The translations under genes and the position numbers were made by a program. DNA of 42,678 nucleotides from Clostridiales bacterium UBA3953. GTDB lineage: Bacteria > Bacillota > Clostridia > Oscillospirales > CAG-272. The stretch is taken from contig DGDL01000048.1 in the NCBI GenBank assembly GCA_002385415.1, positions 1 through 42,678 of the forward strand. The letters are read 5' to 3'. Below, in pieces: positions 15,256 through 24,881 of this stretch (positions are counted from its first letter, which is position 1; each line of letters starts with the position of its first letter). The notes under the pieces were generated by a model, which saw nothing but the letters and a program-made list of their open reading frames with translations, did not search any database and was not told where the DNA came from.

Positions 15256-16134
15256 ATGGAGTTTCTGGTACTTACGGGAATGTCGGGGGCCGGCAAAACC
15301 CAAGCCTCAAACACGCTTGAGGACATGGGCTATTACTGCATAGACAACATGCCGGCGGCGCTGATTGCGACGTTTGTGGAACTTTACACGCAAACGCCGG
15401 GCAAGGCACAGAATGTGGCGTTTGTACTTGACGTCCGCGGCGAGCATGAGTTTGACACGCTGTTTGAGCAGCTTGACGTCCTTAAGAGACGCGGTTTTGT
15501 CTGTCGGATGGTGTTTATTGACTGCAACGACCGCGTTCTTTTGAATCGATATAAAGAAACGCGGCGGCTTCACCCGCTGGTCGCACTGAAAAACGTCACG
15601 GTTTCGGAGGCAATAACGCTTGAGCGGCAGCTGCTCGAGCCTGTGAAGGCGCATGCCGACTATGTTATCGACACCTCTACTCTGACGCCTATGCAGCTCC
15701 GCGACCGTATTAAAGCTATACTTTTCGCCTCCGAGAGCGGTGGCGGGATGATAATAACCTGCCTTTCTTTCGGGTTTAAATACGGCATAGCAACCGAGGC
15801 GGATTTAGTTTTTGACGTGCGTTGTTTCCCCAACCCATTTTATGTGCCACACCTCCGTGATCTAACGGGTCTTGACGACCCGGTGCGGGATTATGTGTTT
15901 TCGCATGAGCAGACGAAAGTGTTTATGGACAAACTTTTCGATTTGATAGACTTTTTAATCCCGCAATATATAAGCGAGGGCAAACCCCAGCTTATAATAG
16001 CGTTCGGCTGCACAGGCGGCAAGCACCGTTCGGTCGCGATAGCGGAGGCTCTCGCCGGCCATCTGCGCTCAAGAAATCTTAACACGGTTACCATTCACAG
16101 AGATATAGTCAAAAAATTTACGGGCGACAAATAA
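15256..16134 (+). CDS. rapZ: RapZ/YvcJ-type nucleotide-binding protein
   Basis: A 292-residue P-loop protein; in E. coli RapZ is an RNase adapter sensing glucosamine-6-phosphate, and in Bacillus YvcJ is a GTP-binding protein linked to competence and cell wall metabolism. It has Walker A GMSGAGKT (8-15) near the N-terminus and the C-terminal family block IAFGCTGGKHRSVAIAE, followed by VTIHRDIVKK. Start ATG at 15256 follows GGGAG about 11 bases upstream; longer upstream reading is not supported. It sits between murB and whiA; yvcK, which often lies between rapZ and whiA, is absent here. Confidence 0.96.
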   Translation: MEFLVLTGMSGAGKTQASNTLEDMGYYCIDNMPAALIATFVELYTQTPGKAQNVAFVLDVRGEHEFDTLFEQLDVLKRRGFVCRMVFIDCNDRVLLNRYKETRRLHPLVALKNVTVSEAITLERQLLEPVKAHADYVIDTSTLTPMQLRDRIKAILFASESGGGMIITCLSFGFKYGIATEADLVFDVRCFPNPFYVPHLRDLTGLDDPVRDYVFSHEQTKVFMDKLFDLIDFLIPQYISEGKPQLIIAFGCTGGKHRSVAIAEALAGHLRSRNLNTVTIHRDIVKKFTGDK

Positions 16135-16207
16135 GCGTCAGCAGCCGCCGTTTATTGCACGCAAACATCCGCTCTTTTAAAATACTTTATACCGGAGTGA
16201 GTCACGC

Positions 16208-17074
16208 ATGAAGCGCTCGTTTTCGCAACGGGTCAAACTCGACCTTTGTAACATCACTATTAAAAACAACTGCTGCCGGCGCTCGTTTTTATACGGCTAT
16301 ATGTTTGCCTCGCGTGTGTTTTCGCGGGAAGCGATTGAAATGCGTGCCGATTCACCCGACACAAACCGATGCCTGCGGGCGCTTATGGACGATGTGTTTG
16401 GTATTGTCTGCGAGGACGGACCGAAACTTACTGTCAAAATCCCGTCAGAGCTTGACAGAATTTTTGGTGAGCTTGGCGAAAATGCTCATAACACGCTGAA
16501 TAAAGATGCATTTGGGTGCGAGCTATGCCGACAGGTATTTCTGCGTGGAGCATTCGTCGAATGCGGAACGGTAAACGCACCCGGTCGCTCATATCATCTT
16601 GAATTTATCGCCCCTTCCGACGGACGTGCCGAACAGATTGCCGAATTGATTGCTGAATTTGGCATGACTCCGGGTATTGTTGACAGGCCGGCCTCAAATT
16701 CCACGGGTGTTTATTTTAAGGGCAGTGAGGCGGTCGAAGACGTGCTTCAGATTATCGGGGCGCAAAAGGCGGCATTTGAACTGATGAACGCCAAAATATT
16801 GCGCGAATTGAGAGGCAATGCCAACCGCTGCGCCAACTGCGATGCCGCAAATATTTCAAAAACGGTGGATGCGGCGCAAAGCCAGATTGAGGCTATTGGT
16901 CGGATGCTCGCTTCGGGCGCAGAGGACGTGCCGGCCGAGCTGCTTGAAACGGCTAAAGTACGGATTGAAAATCCCAACGCGACACTTGCAGAGCTTGCGG
17001 CTCTGCATGACCCGCCTCTCACAAAGTCGGGAGTAAAACACCGGCTGGACAGGATATTAAAATATGCAAATTAA
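16208..17074 (+). CDS. whiA: DNA-binding protein WhiA
   Basis: A 288-residue protein with a LAGLIDADG-like N-terminal half (no nuclease function expected) and a C-terminal helix-turn-helix. Family signatures include FLRGAFVECGTVNAPGRSYHLE, NRCANCDAANISKTVDAAQSQ, and the HTH region ATLAELAALHDPPLTKSGVKHRL. WhiA controls sporulation septation in actinobacteria; in Firmicutes it affects cell division and carbon metabolism. SD CGGAG precedes the ATG. It follows rapZ by 73 bases and precedes dnaE on the same strand. Confidence 0.96.
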   Translation: MKRSFSQRVKLDLCNITIKNNCCRRSFLYGYMFASRVFSREAIEMRADSPDTNRCLRALMDDVFGIVCEDGPKLTVKIPSELDRIFGELGENAHNTLNKDAFGCELCRQVFLRGAFVECGTVNAPGRSYHLEFIAPSDGRAEQIAELIAEFGMTPGIVDRPASNSTGVYFKGSEAVEDVLQIIGAQKAAFELMNAKILRELRGNANRCANCDAANISKTVDAAQSQIEAIGRMLASGAEDVPAELLETAKVRIENPNATLAELAALHDPPLTKSGVKHRLDRILKYAN

Positions 17075-17179
17075 GCGGTGAGATTGCCTGATACATAAAA
17101 ATTCGGGCTGATTATCGCTAAAAAATGATAACAAGTGGCCTGTTGGGACGACCTGAGTGTTTAATGATATTTTATTGCC

Positions 17180-20100
17180 ATGTCTGATTTTGTACATCTT
17201 CACCTTCACAGCGAATATAGTCTGCTGGACGGCGCATGCCGCATAGCGGACATACCGAAGGCGGCGAAAGCTGCCGGACACGACGCGGTTGCGATTACTG
17301 ACCACGGCGTCATGTACGGCGCCGTCGCCTTTTTTCGTGCCTGCATGGACGAGGGGGTAAAGCCTATCATAGGCTGCGAAATATATGTTGCGCCCCGCAC
17401 CCGGTTTGATAAGACGCACGGGACAGACAGTGAAAACTATCACCTTGTGCTGCTTGTCAAGGACGAGACAGGCTATCGCAACCTGATACGCATTGTATCG
17501 CGCGCGTTTGTCGAGGGATTTTACTCAAAGCCGCGCGCCGACCTCGAGCTGCTCGAAAACCACTCCGAGGGGCTTGTTGCGCTGTCGGCATGCCTCGGCG
17601 GCTATATACCGCAGGCGATTTTGCGCGGCGACATTGCCTCAGCCGAACAGCATGCTAAAAAACTCGCCTCAATTTTCGGGACTGACAACTTCTATCTGGA
17701 GCTTCAGGACCACGGTTTGCCGGAGCAGCAGACCGTTAACACCGCGCTTGCCGAAATTTCGGAGCGGACAGGCATTCCGCTCGTGGCCACAAATGACGTG
17801 CATTATATAAGGCGTCAGGACGCCGATACACACGCAATCCTGATGTGTATACAGACAAACAGCGTGATAACCGACGGCCGGCCGCTCGGATTTGAAACCG
17901 ACGAGTTTTATTACAAGTCGACCGACGAGATGAAGCGGCTTTTCGCGGCTTATCCCGAGGCGGTCGAAAATACCGTTAAGATAGCGGAGCGCTGCAATTT
18001 TCGTTTTGAGTTCGACAAGGTGTATCTGCCGACGTTTACGCCGCCCGGCGGCATGGACCCGGACTCGTATCTGCGCAAGCTAACAAATACGGGTCTTGCG
18101 AAAAAGCTTATGTCGGGCGAGATCGTACCCGACGAAAAGCGCACGCCCGAAATGTACCGCGAGCGCATAGACTATGAGCTGTCGGTTATATCCCAAATGG
18201 GATACAGCGAGTATTTCCTCATTGTCGCCGACTTCGTGGGATACGCTAAATCCCACGATATACCCACCGGGCCCGGCCGCGGCTCGGGTACTGGCAGCCT
18301 TGTCGCATATCTGACGGGTATAACCGACATTGACCCGCTTCGCTATGACCTGGTGTTTGAGGCGTTTCTCAACCCCGAGCGTGTGTCCATGCCGGACTTT
18401 GACATCGACTTTTGCTACAACCGCCGCGACGAGGTTATAGCCTATGTGGGCGAAAAATACGGTCACGACCATGTGGCGCAGATTATAACGTTCGGCACGA
18501 TGGCGGCGCGCGCCGCGGTCCGTGACGTTGGACGGGCGCTCGGAATGTCGTATGCGGAGGTTGACAGGGTCGCAAAGCTTATCCCGCAGCGGCTTGGGAT
18601 AACGCTCGAGGACGCGATGGGCGACCCTGCAATACGCGAGCTTTATGAAAACGACCCGAAAATACAGCGGCTGCTGGACATATCGCGCGCAGTTGAGGGC
18701 ATGCCGCGCCACGCTTCGACTCATGCCGCCGGCGTGGTTATAACCGACAAGCCTATAGAAACCTATGTGCCGCTGTCCGTCAACGGCGACGTTATAGTCA
18801 CGCAATATGATATGGACACGGTGGCAATGCTGGGGCTGCTGAAGTTTGACTTCCTCGGGCTGCGCTATCTTACCATCATCGACGAGTGCCGCAGGCAGGT
18901 CATGCTGACCGACCCGGGTTTCGACCTTAGAAAAATCCCGCTTGACGACGAGGCGGCCTATGCGATGATTTCCTCCGGCCATACAGACGGCATGTTCCAG
19001 CTCGAGTCGGCGGGCATGAGGCAACTGCTCATGAGGCTGAAGCCCCACAGCATCGAGGATATAATGATATCCATCGCCCTTTATAGACCCGGGCCGATGG
19101 ACGCGATACCGCGCTATCTCGAGAACCGCGCCGACCCGTCCAAGATAAAATACAAAGTTTCCACGCTTGCCGAAATTCTAAACGAGACAAGCGGCGTTAT
19201 AGTCTATCAGGAGCAGGTTATGCAGATTTTCCGCGCCGTCGCGGGCTACTCCTATGGACAGGCGGACATCGTGCGGCGTGCAATATCCAAGAAAAAAGCC
19301 AACGTTATACAGGCCGAGCGCGCCGGGTTCATAGAGGGCGCGGTAAAGCTGGGCTGCTCGCCAGAGGACGCCCAGGAGCTTTTCGAGGATATGACGGCGT
19401 TTGCAAACTACGGCTTTAAAAAGGGACATGCCGCCGCTTATGCGGTTATATCGTATCAAACCGCATATTTGAAAGCTCACTACCCGGGACAGTATCTCGC
19501 CGCGCTTATGACAAGCGTGCTCGGCAGCCCCGCAAAACTGGCAGAGTACATTGCGGAATGCACAAGGCTGGGGATAAAGCTGCTTCCGCCCGATATAAAT
19601 GAAAGCGCCGCTGTGTTCCGATATATAGAATCCGACCGGGAGGACGGCACAGGCGCGATACGTTATGGTTTGCTCGCCGTCAAGGGCGTCGGCGAAAGTT
19701 TTATAAATAAGCTGATTGTCGAGCGTGAGACAAACGGCAAGTTTAAATCTCTTTATAATTTCATCTCGCGAACCGCAGCTCACGGCGGAAATCGCAGGCA
19801 GGCTGAGGCGCTTATAAAGTCTGGTGCGCTTGACAGTCTCGGCGCGCGACGCAGCCAAAAGCTTGCCGTGTACGAAAAACTGTATGAAATTATACAGTCG
19901 AGCGCAAAAAACGAGGTCGAAGGCCAAATTGACCTGTTCGGTGCCGATGACGAGCCGGAAATTGAGATGCCGGACATACCGGAGTTTAGCCTGCGCGAGC
20001 TTTTGGCGCTTGAGCGCGAGGCGCTGGGACTGTATTTCTCGGGTCACATTTTCGACCAATACAAAGCCTCGGCCGATGCGCTGGGCGCACTGGCGATCAG

Positions 20101-20977
20101 CCGAATAAAAAGCGTGTTTGCGGAACACCACGGCTCCGAGCCTGCCTACGACGGCGCAATCGCCGCGGGCAAAACCGTAACCGTGGCGGGCATAATAACA
20201 AAGCGTTCGAACAAGCTGACGCGATCGGGAGAGGCTATGGCATTCGTGACAATCGAGGATCGTTATGCCGACATGGAGCTGATTGTGTTCCCGAAGGTGT
20301 TGGCATCGTGCGAGCATCTGTTAGTTTATGAAAACGCAATTGCCGCGACAGGCGAGCTTTCGGTGCGCGAAGACGGCTATTCAGGCAACGGAAAAAACGA
20401 CGACGAGCCCGCATTGCCCGAACCAAAGCTGCTGGTGCGCAACATAGTCCCGCTTATTGCGGGCGCCGAGCAGCAGGCGGCAGCCGCAGAAACCGCGACT
20501 GAAAGACCGGACAAAGGGGCAAGCGTCGCAGAAAGCCCAGCAAATCAAAGCAGGGGTTACCCGCAGGCTGCGGTAAATGAGGATGACGGGCCGCTTATCT
20601 ATATCCCCATGGCATACCGTGTAAATATGACACCGCAGGGCACAGAAAACCGCGCCGGCTCGTCTGCCAAACAGCAAAACGGCATTGAGCATAGCGCTTC
20701 ATCCGGCGGCGCGATGCCGCAAACCGGTGATGGCGGCACGCCGCAAAAGCCCAAGAGGCTGTTTTTGCGGGTGCCAAACTCAAATTGCGAGGCCTTTCAC
20801 AAAGCCGTAAATCTTGCCGAGATATTTGAAGGCAACGTTTATGGCAGAACCGAAACATATTTTTACGATGCCTCGACCGGAAAATACTCGCGCTGGAAGC
20901 CGGGCATTTATCTTACCGATTTCGTTTTGGGCGAGTTTATCCGCCTGCTCGGCGAAGACAATGTAGTGTTACAGTGA
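17180..20977 (+). CDS. dnaE: DNA polymerase III subunit alpha (DnaE)
   Basis: A 1265-residue replicative polymerase. The PHP domain starts HLHLHSEYSLLDGA (7-20). The palm shows PDFDIDF (405-411, catalytic Asp406 and Asp408) and KFDFLGLR (555-562, Asp557). GHAAAYAVISYQTAYLKAHYP marks the fingers/thumb side, helix-hairpin-helix segments follow (LLAVKGVGESF), and an OB fold lies at about 993-1075 (VTVAGIITKRSNKLT). Residues 1095-1190 are a low-complexity Ala/Ser/Gln/Gly linker, followed by a short C-terminal domain (PKRLFLRVPNSN... to the end). No SD precedes the ATG at 17180. Firmicutes usually also have PolC; it is not in this window. Confidence 0.97.
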   Translation: MSDFVHLHLHSEYSLLDGACRIADIPKAAKAAGHDAVAITDHGVMYGAVAFFRACMDEGVKPIIGCEIYVAPRTRFDKTHGTDSENYHLVLLVKDETGYRNLIRIVSRAFVEGFYSKPRADLELLENHSEGLVALSACLGGYIPQAILRGDIASAEQHAKKLASIFGTDNFYLELQDHGLPEQQTVNTALAEISERTGIPLVATNDVHYIRRQDADTHAILMCIQTNSVITDGRPLGFETDEFYYKSTDEMKRLFAAYPEAVENTVKIAERCNFRFEFDKVYLPTFTPPGGMDPDSYLRKLTNTGLAKKLMSGEIVPDEKRTPEMYRERIDYELSVISQMGYSEYFLIVADFVGYAKSHDIPTGPGRGSGTGSLVAYLTGITDIDPLRYDLVFEAFLNPERVSMPDFDIDFCYNRRDEVIAYVGEKYGHDHVAQIITFGTMAARAAVRDVGRALGMSYAEVDRVAKLIPQRLGITLEDAMGDPAIRELYENDPKIQRLLDISRAVEGMPRHASTHAAGVVITDKPIETYVPLSVNGDVIVTQYDMDTVAMLGLLKFDFLGLRYLTIIDECRRQVMLTDPGFDLRKIPLDDEAAYAMISSGHTDGMFQLESAGMRQLLMRLKPHSIEDIMISIALYRPGPMDAIPRYLENRADPSKIKYKVSTLAEILNETSGVIVYQEQVMQIFRAVAGYSYGQADIVRRAISKKKANVIQAERAGFIEGAVKLGCSPEDAQELFEDMTAFANYGFKKGHAAAYAVISYQTAYLKAHYPGQYLAALMTSVLGSPAKLAEYIAECTRLGIKLLPPDINESAAVFRYIESDREDGTGAIRYGLLAVKGVGESFINKLIVERETNGKFKSLYNFISRTAAHGGNRRQAEALIKSGALDSLGARRSQKLAVYEKLYEIIQSSAKNEVEGQIDLFGADDEPEIEMPDIPEFSLRELLALEREALGLYFSGHIFDQYKASADALGALAISRIKSVFAEHHGSEPAYDGAIAAGKTVTVAGIITKRSNKLTRSGEAMAFVTIEDRYADMELIVFPKVLASCEHLLVYENAIAATGELSVREDGYSGNGKNDDEPALPEPKLLVRNIVPLIAGAEQQAAAAETATERPDKGASVAESPANQSRGYPQAAVNEDDGPLIYIPMAYRVNMTPQGTENRAGSSAKQQNGIEHSASSGGAMPQTGDGGTPQKPKRLFLRVPNSNCEAFHKAVNLAEIFEGNVYGRTETYFYDASTGKYSRWKPGIYLTDFVLGEFIRLLGEDNVVLQ

Positions 20978-20979
20978 GT

Positions 20980-21008
20980 GTTCGGGGGCGAGACTGCTGC
21001 CCCCGAAC
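20980..21008 (+). terminator. Strong hairpin after dnaE
   Basis: GTTCGGGGGC (20980-20989), a 9-nt loop and GCCCCCGAAC (20999-21008) form a perfect 10-bp stem right after the dnaE stop. The following CGTGTTTCCC is a weak U-run, so termination may be partial. Confidence 0.6.
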
Positions 21009-21051
21009 CGTGTTTCCCAATCAAAAATAAAATTTTCACGGGGTATAAAAA

Positions 21052-21696
21052 ATGAAAAAGATGCGAGCATTCCCGCTTGAGCTTGTTTTCCGGGTGCTTG
21101 CCCCGGTCTTGTCGGCGGCTTTCTATGTGTTTTTGGTGCTCGTCGCATTGCTGGTTGTGGCTACTCCGATTATAGCGCTGGCCGGAGCGTCCGCAGCCGA
21201 GATGCTTTTGCCTCCGTTTATGCGCCAGGTGGATGGCGGCTATACAATTTCGCTGGGCAACGGTATAAAAATGTTTGCTCCGAGCAGCGGCGTCGGCACC
21301 GACGTCATAAAGTCGTCTATATACATTACATTTCTGCTCTGGATAGCATATCTTGCTGTCTGCATGCCAATATGCAGATTTATATCCCGCCTGTGCGCAA
21401 ATGTGCGCGACGGCAGGCTGCTTGACCCGAAAAATCCGCTGTATGTGAAATATACGGGCGTAACAGTCATTGCGGGCGGGGTGCTTTTGTCGATTTTGAA
21501 ACGTTACTATAATTTCAGGCTTGTCGAGCTTTTTGCCGCAAGCTATGGCGCGGTCAGCTTTGCGGTGGGAATTGACATCGCCCCTGTCGTAATAGGCTTG
21601 ATAATACTGCTTTTTGGCATGATATATAAAGTGATTTGCCGCGAAAGGCAGGACGACCGGATGCCGGAGCGGATAAGTGAAGACGTCAATGTTTAA
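21052..21696 (+). CDS. DUF2975-like four-helix membrane protein
   Basis: A 214-residue integral membrane protein with four hydrophobic stretches at about residues 12-48, 88-108, 140-160 and 174-198. The cytoplasmic segment FISRLCANVRDGRLLDPKNPLYVKYTG between helices 2 and 3 resembles that of DUF2975 proteins. Those are usually encoded next to a small XRE regulator; none is adjacent here. A reasonable start ATG at 21052 follows a weak SD (GGGG). Function unknown; the family assignment rests on pattern recall only. Confidence 0.7.
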   Translation: MKKMRAFPLELVFRVLAPVLSAAFYVFLVLVALLVVATPIIALAGASAAEMLLPPFMRQVDGGYTISLGNGIKMFAPSSGVGTDVIKSSIYITFLLWIAYLAVCMPICRFISRLCANVRDGRLLDPKNPLYVKYTGVTVIAGGVLLSILKRYYNFRLVELFAASYGAVSFAVGIDIAPVVIGLIILLFGMIYKVICRERQDDRMPERISEDVNV

Positions 21697-21742
21697 AAAT
21701 AAGAATGGAACAAAAAATTAACCGTACAGTCAAAAACATGGG

Positions 21743-21773
21743 GTATAATCGGTATAACCCATTTAAGTATAAT
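21743..21773 (+). promoter_or_regulatory. Promoter region of the class A PBP gene
   Basis: Two TATAAT boxes (21744-21749, 21768-21773) and a third GTATAA at 21752 lie close together upstream of the start at 21832. No -35 box is well placed (TTAACC at 21718 is 20 bp from the first box), so which box is used is uncertain. Confidence 0.4.
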
Positions 21774-21831
21774 AAGCTCAAACACGAAAGGAACGCGCTC
21801 GCAAATAAGAGACGGGCATGCGGAATATACA

Positions 21832-24780
21832 ATGGCGGATAAGACAAGAAAACAACAGGTTGATTGGGGTGACGAGCTGGCGCATGCGCTGAAGCTCGTC
21901 GGTAAGATTATTCTCCGAATTTTCACATACCTGTTCAACATACTCATGACATTGCTGCTGATAGGCCTGATTACAGGTACCGTAGTCGGCGGCGCTCTGG
22001 CACTTTACATTAAAAACTACATCGATGCCGATATAGATGATTTTGAGCTTATATTCCGCACCGACCAAAGCCTTACTACCACCATGTACTATATGGATTG
22101 GGAGGACAGAACCAACCGTATAGGCAGGATGGTGCAAATTGAGGATATAAAGCTTTACAGCTCTCAAAACCGCGTGTATGCCTCGTACAGCGATATGCCC
22201 AAATATCTTATAGATGCATTTATAGCCATCGAGGACAAGCGGTTTGAGTCTCACCACGGTGTGGACTGGCTCACAACGATGAAGGCAACCGTCAGCTATT
22301 TTACGGGCGGTAAGCTGACCGGCGGTTATACCGGCGGCGGCTCGACGATTACTCAGCAGCTTATAAAAAACGTTACCAAATACGACGATGTAACCATCCA
22401 GCGCAAGATAACGGAGATAATCCGTGCGCTAAAGCTTGAAAAAGCATATACAAAGCAGCAGATACTGGAGATGTATCTTAACACCATCTCGCTTGCACGC
22501 GGCTGCTACGGTGTTGCTGCGGCTGCCGACACCTACTTTAACAAAGATGTAAAAGATTTGACGCTTATAGAGTGTGCGGCGATCGCGGCGATAACGCAGA
22601 ACCCATCAAAATGGGATCCGATAAGCTATCCCGAAAACAACCAGCTCAGGCGCGACTTGATACTCAGAGAAATGTACAATCAGGGCAAAATAACGCTTTC
22701 CGAGTTTCAGTCCGCCTATAAAAAGAAGCTGGTGCTATACTCAGGAAGCAAAGACAATGGAGCAGGCGGCGAAACCGCTGAAGAGGGAGGGTCGACGACG
22801 ATACGCAGGATCTATAACTGGTACGAGGATGCAGCGATAAGCGAGGCGCGAGACCTTCTTATGAAGCATTACGGCTATTCGAGCGACCTGGCGTCAATGC
22901 TTGTCTACACCGGCGGACTTAAAATCGTGCTCGCTATGGATCCGGAGATCCAGCGCATTATCGAAGAATACTATGTAAACGACGAAAACTTCCCGGCAGC
23001 CGACAACAGTGTTATACAGCCCAAATCCTCGTTTATAGTTATCCATCCCGAAACGGGCGATGTGCTCGGGCTTGCAGGCGACCGCGGCCCGAAAACCTCC
23101 AACCGCATTTTGAACTATGCAACCCAAACTCAAAGGCCGCCCGGCTCGACGATAAAGCCGATTTCGGTATATGCGCCTGCGCTCGAATACGGACATATAA
23201 CGTTCGGCTCGCCTATAGACGACTCGCCCGCCACTTTCGGCAACGAAACTGTCGGCCCGGACGGCAGAATCATTTACAGCCGTCCCGACGGTTATCCAAA
23301 TAACTATGACAAAAGCTATCGAGGGCTTACGACCGTCCATTTTGCGATACGCCACTCGCTGAACACGGTATCCTATAAAGTGCTTCAAAAGCTGTCGCTT
23401 TCCGCTTCGTTTGACTTTGTGAAAAACAAACTGCATATCGACAGCTTTATAGACTCAAGGGAGCTGGCCGGCGGAGTAGTAATATCCGATATGGATTATG
23501 CGGCGCTTGCGCTCGGTCAGATGAACTATGGGCTGACGCTCAAGGAGCTGACCGCCGCGTATTCAATTTTCGCAAATAACGGAATTTTCAACCCGCCAAA
23601 GCTTGTGCTTAAAATCATCGACCGCGACGGCAATGTCATAGTCGACAATACCGGCGGCTCCGAAATCGTGATAAGCGAGCAGAACGCGTCGATAATGACC
23701 AAAATGCTCGAGGAGGTCGTCGACTATGGTACGGCGGCGCGCATGACGCTGAAAAATAAAGTCGACGTCGCGGGCAAGACCGGCACGACCTCGTCAGACA
23801 ACGACCGCTGGTTCGTCGGATACACGCCCTATTATATCGCCGGCTGCTGGTTCGGCTATGAAATGCCAAAGAGCCTTTCTAAATTCTCCGCGTCGTACAG
23901 CCCCGCACTCAAGGTGTGGGACGACCTTATGGCAATTTTACACGAGAGAGTTTTTGAAGAGGCCGCCGCGAAAGGCGAGCCGATTAAAACTTTTAAGCTT
24001 GCCGACGGCGTTGTGACGGCGCAGTATTGCAAAGATTCCGGCAAAGTGCCGACAGAGGCTTGTCGTGCCGACGCGAGAGGCGAATCCCGAATCGAGACCG
24101 GCTATTTTACGGTTGATACCGTTCCCACAGAGCCGTGCGACGTGCACAAGCTTGTCGCCTATGACGTTGTTAGCGGCGGTGTGGCCACTTCCAGCTGTCC
24201 CGCATCTCACATAAAATATGTGGGCATGCTTAATATTTACCGCAGTTTCCCGGTGCCGCGGATTTATATTACCGACGCTCAATATGTCTACCGCGAGGTT
24301 CCGATAGGAGCTCCGCTGTCAACATCGCCTAACCAGCCGTTTTTTGCGGCATCGCTACCGGAAGGGACGTATCCGGGCACAAGCTTTGCCGGCGCACAGT
24401 TTAACAGATTGTGCACGGCGCACTACAATCCCGGAGACGACGTGCTCGGCATGTACAAAAAATTGGATCCGGCCGAAACCGAGCCGCCGGATACAAACTA
24501 TGAGGACGAGGAAGGGTATGTAGACGACGAAGAATGGCTGCTCCCCGACGACTCGATACCGCAGTCCGAAACAGAGGAGCCGACAACGCCGGGAACCGAA
24601 CCGGCCGAAACCTCGCCTCCCGAAACCGAGCCGCTTGATCCTGGCGAAACGGAGCCGCCGGAAACCGAACCGGTGATTGACGAGCCGCCGCCGGAGGACA
24701 CAATGCCGGTTGACATCGAGCCCGAGGAAACCGAGCCCGAAGAAACATGGGCGCACGATTATATCCTGCCCGACTGGTGA
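21832..24780 (+). CDS. Class A penicillin-binding protein (PBP1A type)
   Basis: A 982-residue bifunctional peptidoglycan synthase. One membrane anchor at about residues 24-60. The GT51 transglycosylase domain shows IAIEDKRFESHHGVD (catalytic Glu134), GGSTITQQLIKN and RKITEIIRALKLEK. The transpeptidase domain shows STIK (439-442, nucleophile Ser439), SLN (509-511) and KTGT (649-652). After about residue 790 comes a Cys-containing extension, and residues about 880-982 are an acidic Glu/Pro/Thr tail with repeated ETEPPETEP-like units, ending in aromatic residues. The SD is weak (GCGGA). A terminator follows at 24791. The acidic tail is longer than in the usual PBP1A. Confidence 0.96.
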   Translation: MADKTRKQQVDWGDELAHALKLVGKIILRIFTYLFNILMTLLLIGLITGTVVGGALALYIKNYIDADIDDFELIFRTDQSLTTTMYYMDWEDRTNRIGRMVQIEDIKLYSSQNRVYASYSDMPKYLIDAFIAIEDKRFESHHGVDWLTTMKATVSYFTGGKLTGGYTGGGSTITQQLIKNVTKYDDVTIQRKITEIIRALKLEKAYTKQQILEMYLNTISLARGCYGVAAAADTYFNKDVKDLTLIECAAIAAITQNPSKWDPISYPENNQLRRDLILREMYNQGKITLSEFQSAYKKKLVLYSGSKDNGAGGETAEEGGSTTIRRIYNWYEDAAISEARDLLMKHYGYSSDLASMLVYTGGLKIVLAMDPEIQRIIEEYYVNDENFPAADNSVIQPKSSFIVIHPETGDVLGLAGDRGPKTSNRILNYATQTQRPPGSTIKPISVYAPALEYGHITFGSPIDDSPATFGNETVGPDGRIIYSRPDGYPNNYDKSYRGLTTVHFAIRHSLNTVSYKVLQKLSLSASFDFVKNKLHIDSFIDSRELAGGVVISDMDYAALALGQMNYGLTLKELTAAYSIFANNGIFNPPKLVLKIIDRDGNVIVDNTGGSEIVISEQNASIMTKMLEEVVDYGTAARMTLKNKVDVAGKTGTTSSDNDRWFVGYTPYYIAGCWFGYEMPKSLSKFSASYSPALKVWDDLMAILHERVFEEAAAKGEPIKTFKLADGVVTAQYCKDSGKVPTEACRADARGESRIETGYFTVDTVPTEPCDVHKLVAYDVVSGGVATSSCPASHIKYVGMLNIYRSFPVPRIYITDAQYVYREVPIGAPLSTSPNQPFFAASLPEGTYPGTSFAGAQFNRLCTAHYNPGDDVLGMYKKLDPAETEPPDTNYEDEEGYVDDEEWLLPDDSIPQSETEEPTTPGTEPAETSPPETEPLDPGETEPPETEPVIDEPPPEDTMPVDIEPEETEPEETWAHDYILPDW

Positions 24781-24790
24781 GTAAGCCGGC

Positions 24791-24829
24791 CCGCCGGACG
24801 AAACACAATGTTTCGCTTCCGGCGGTTTT
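24791..24829 (+). terminator. Rho-independent terminator after the PBP gene
   Basis: CCGCCGGA (24791-24798) pairs with TCCGGCGG (24818-24825); an inner stem CGAAAC/GTTTCG extends it; TTTT follows. Confidence 0.85.
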
Positions 24830-24881
24830 CGGTGCAAATGTATAATAAAATTCTGGACAACAACAAACAGAGAGAGAATTT

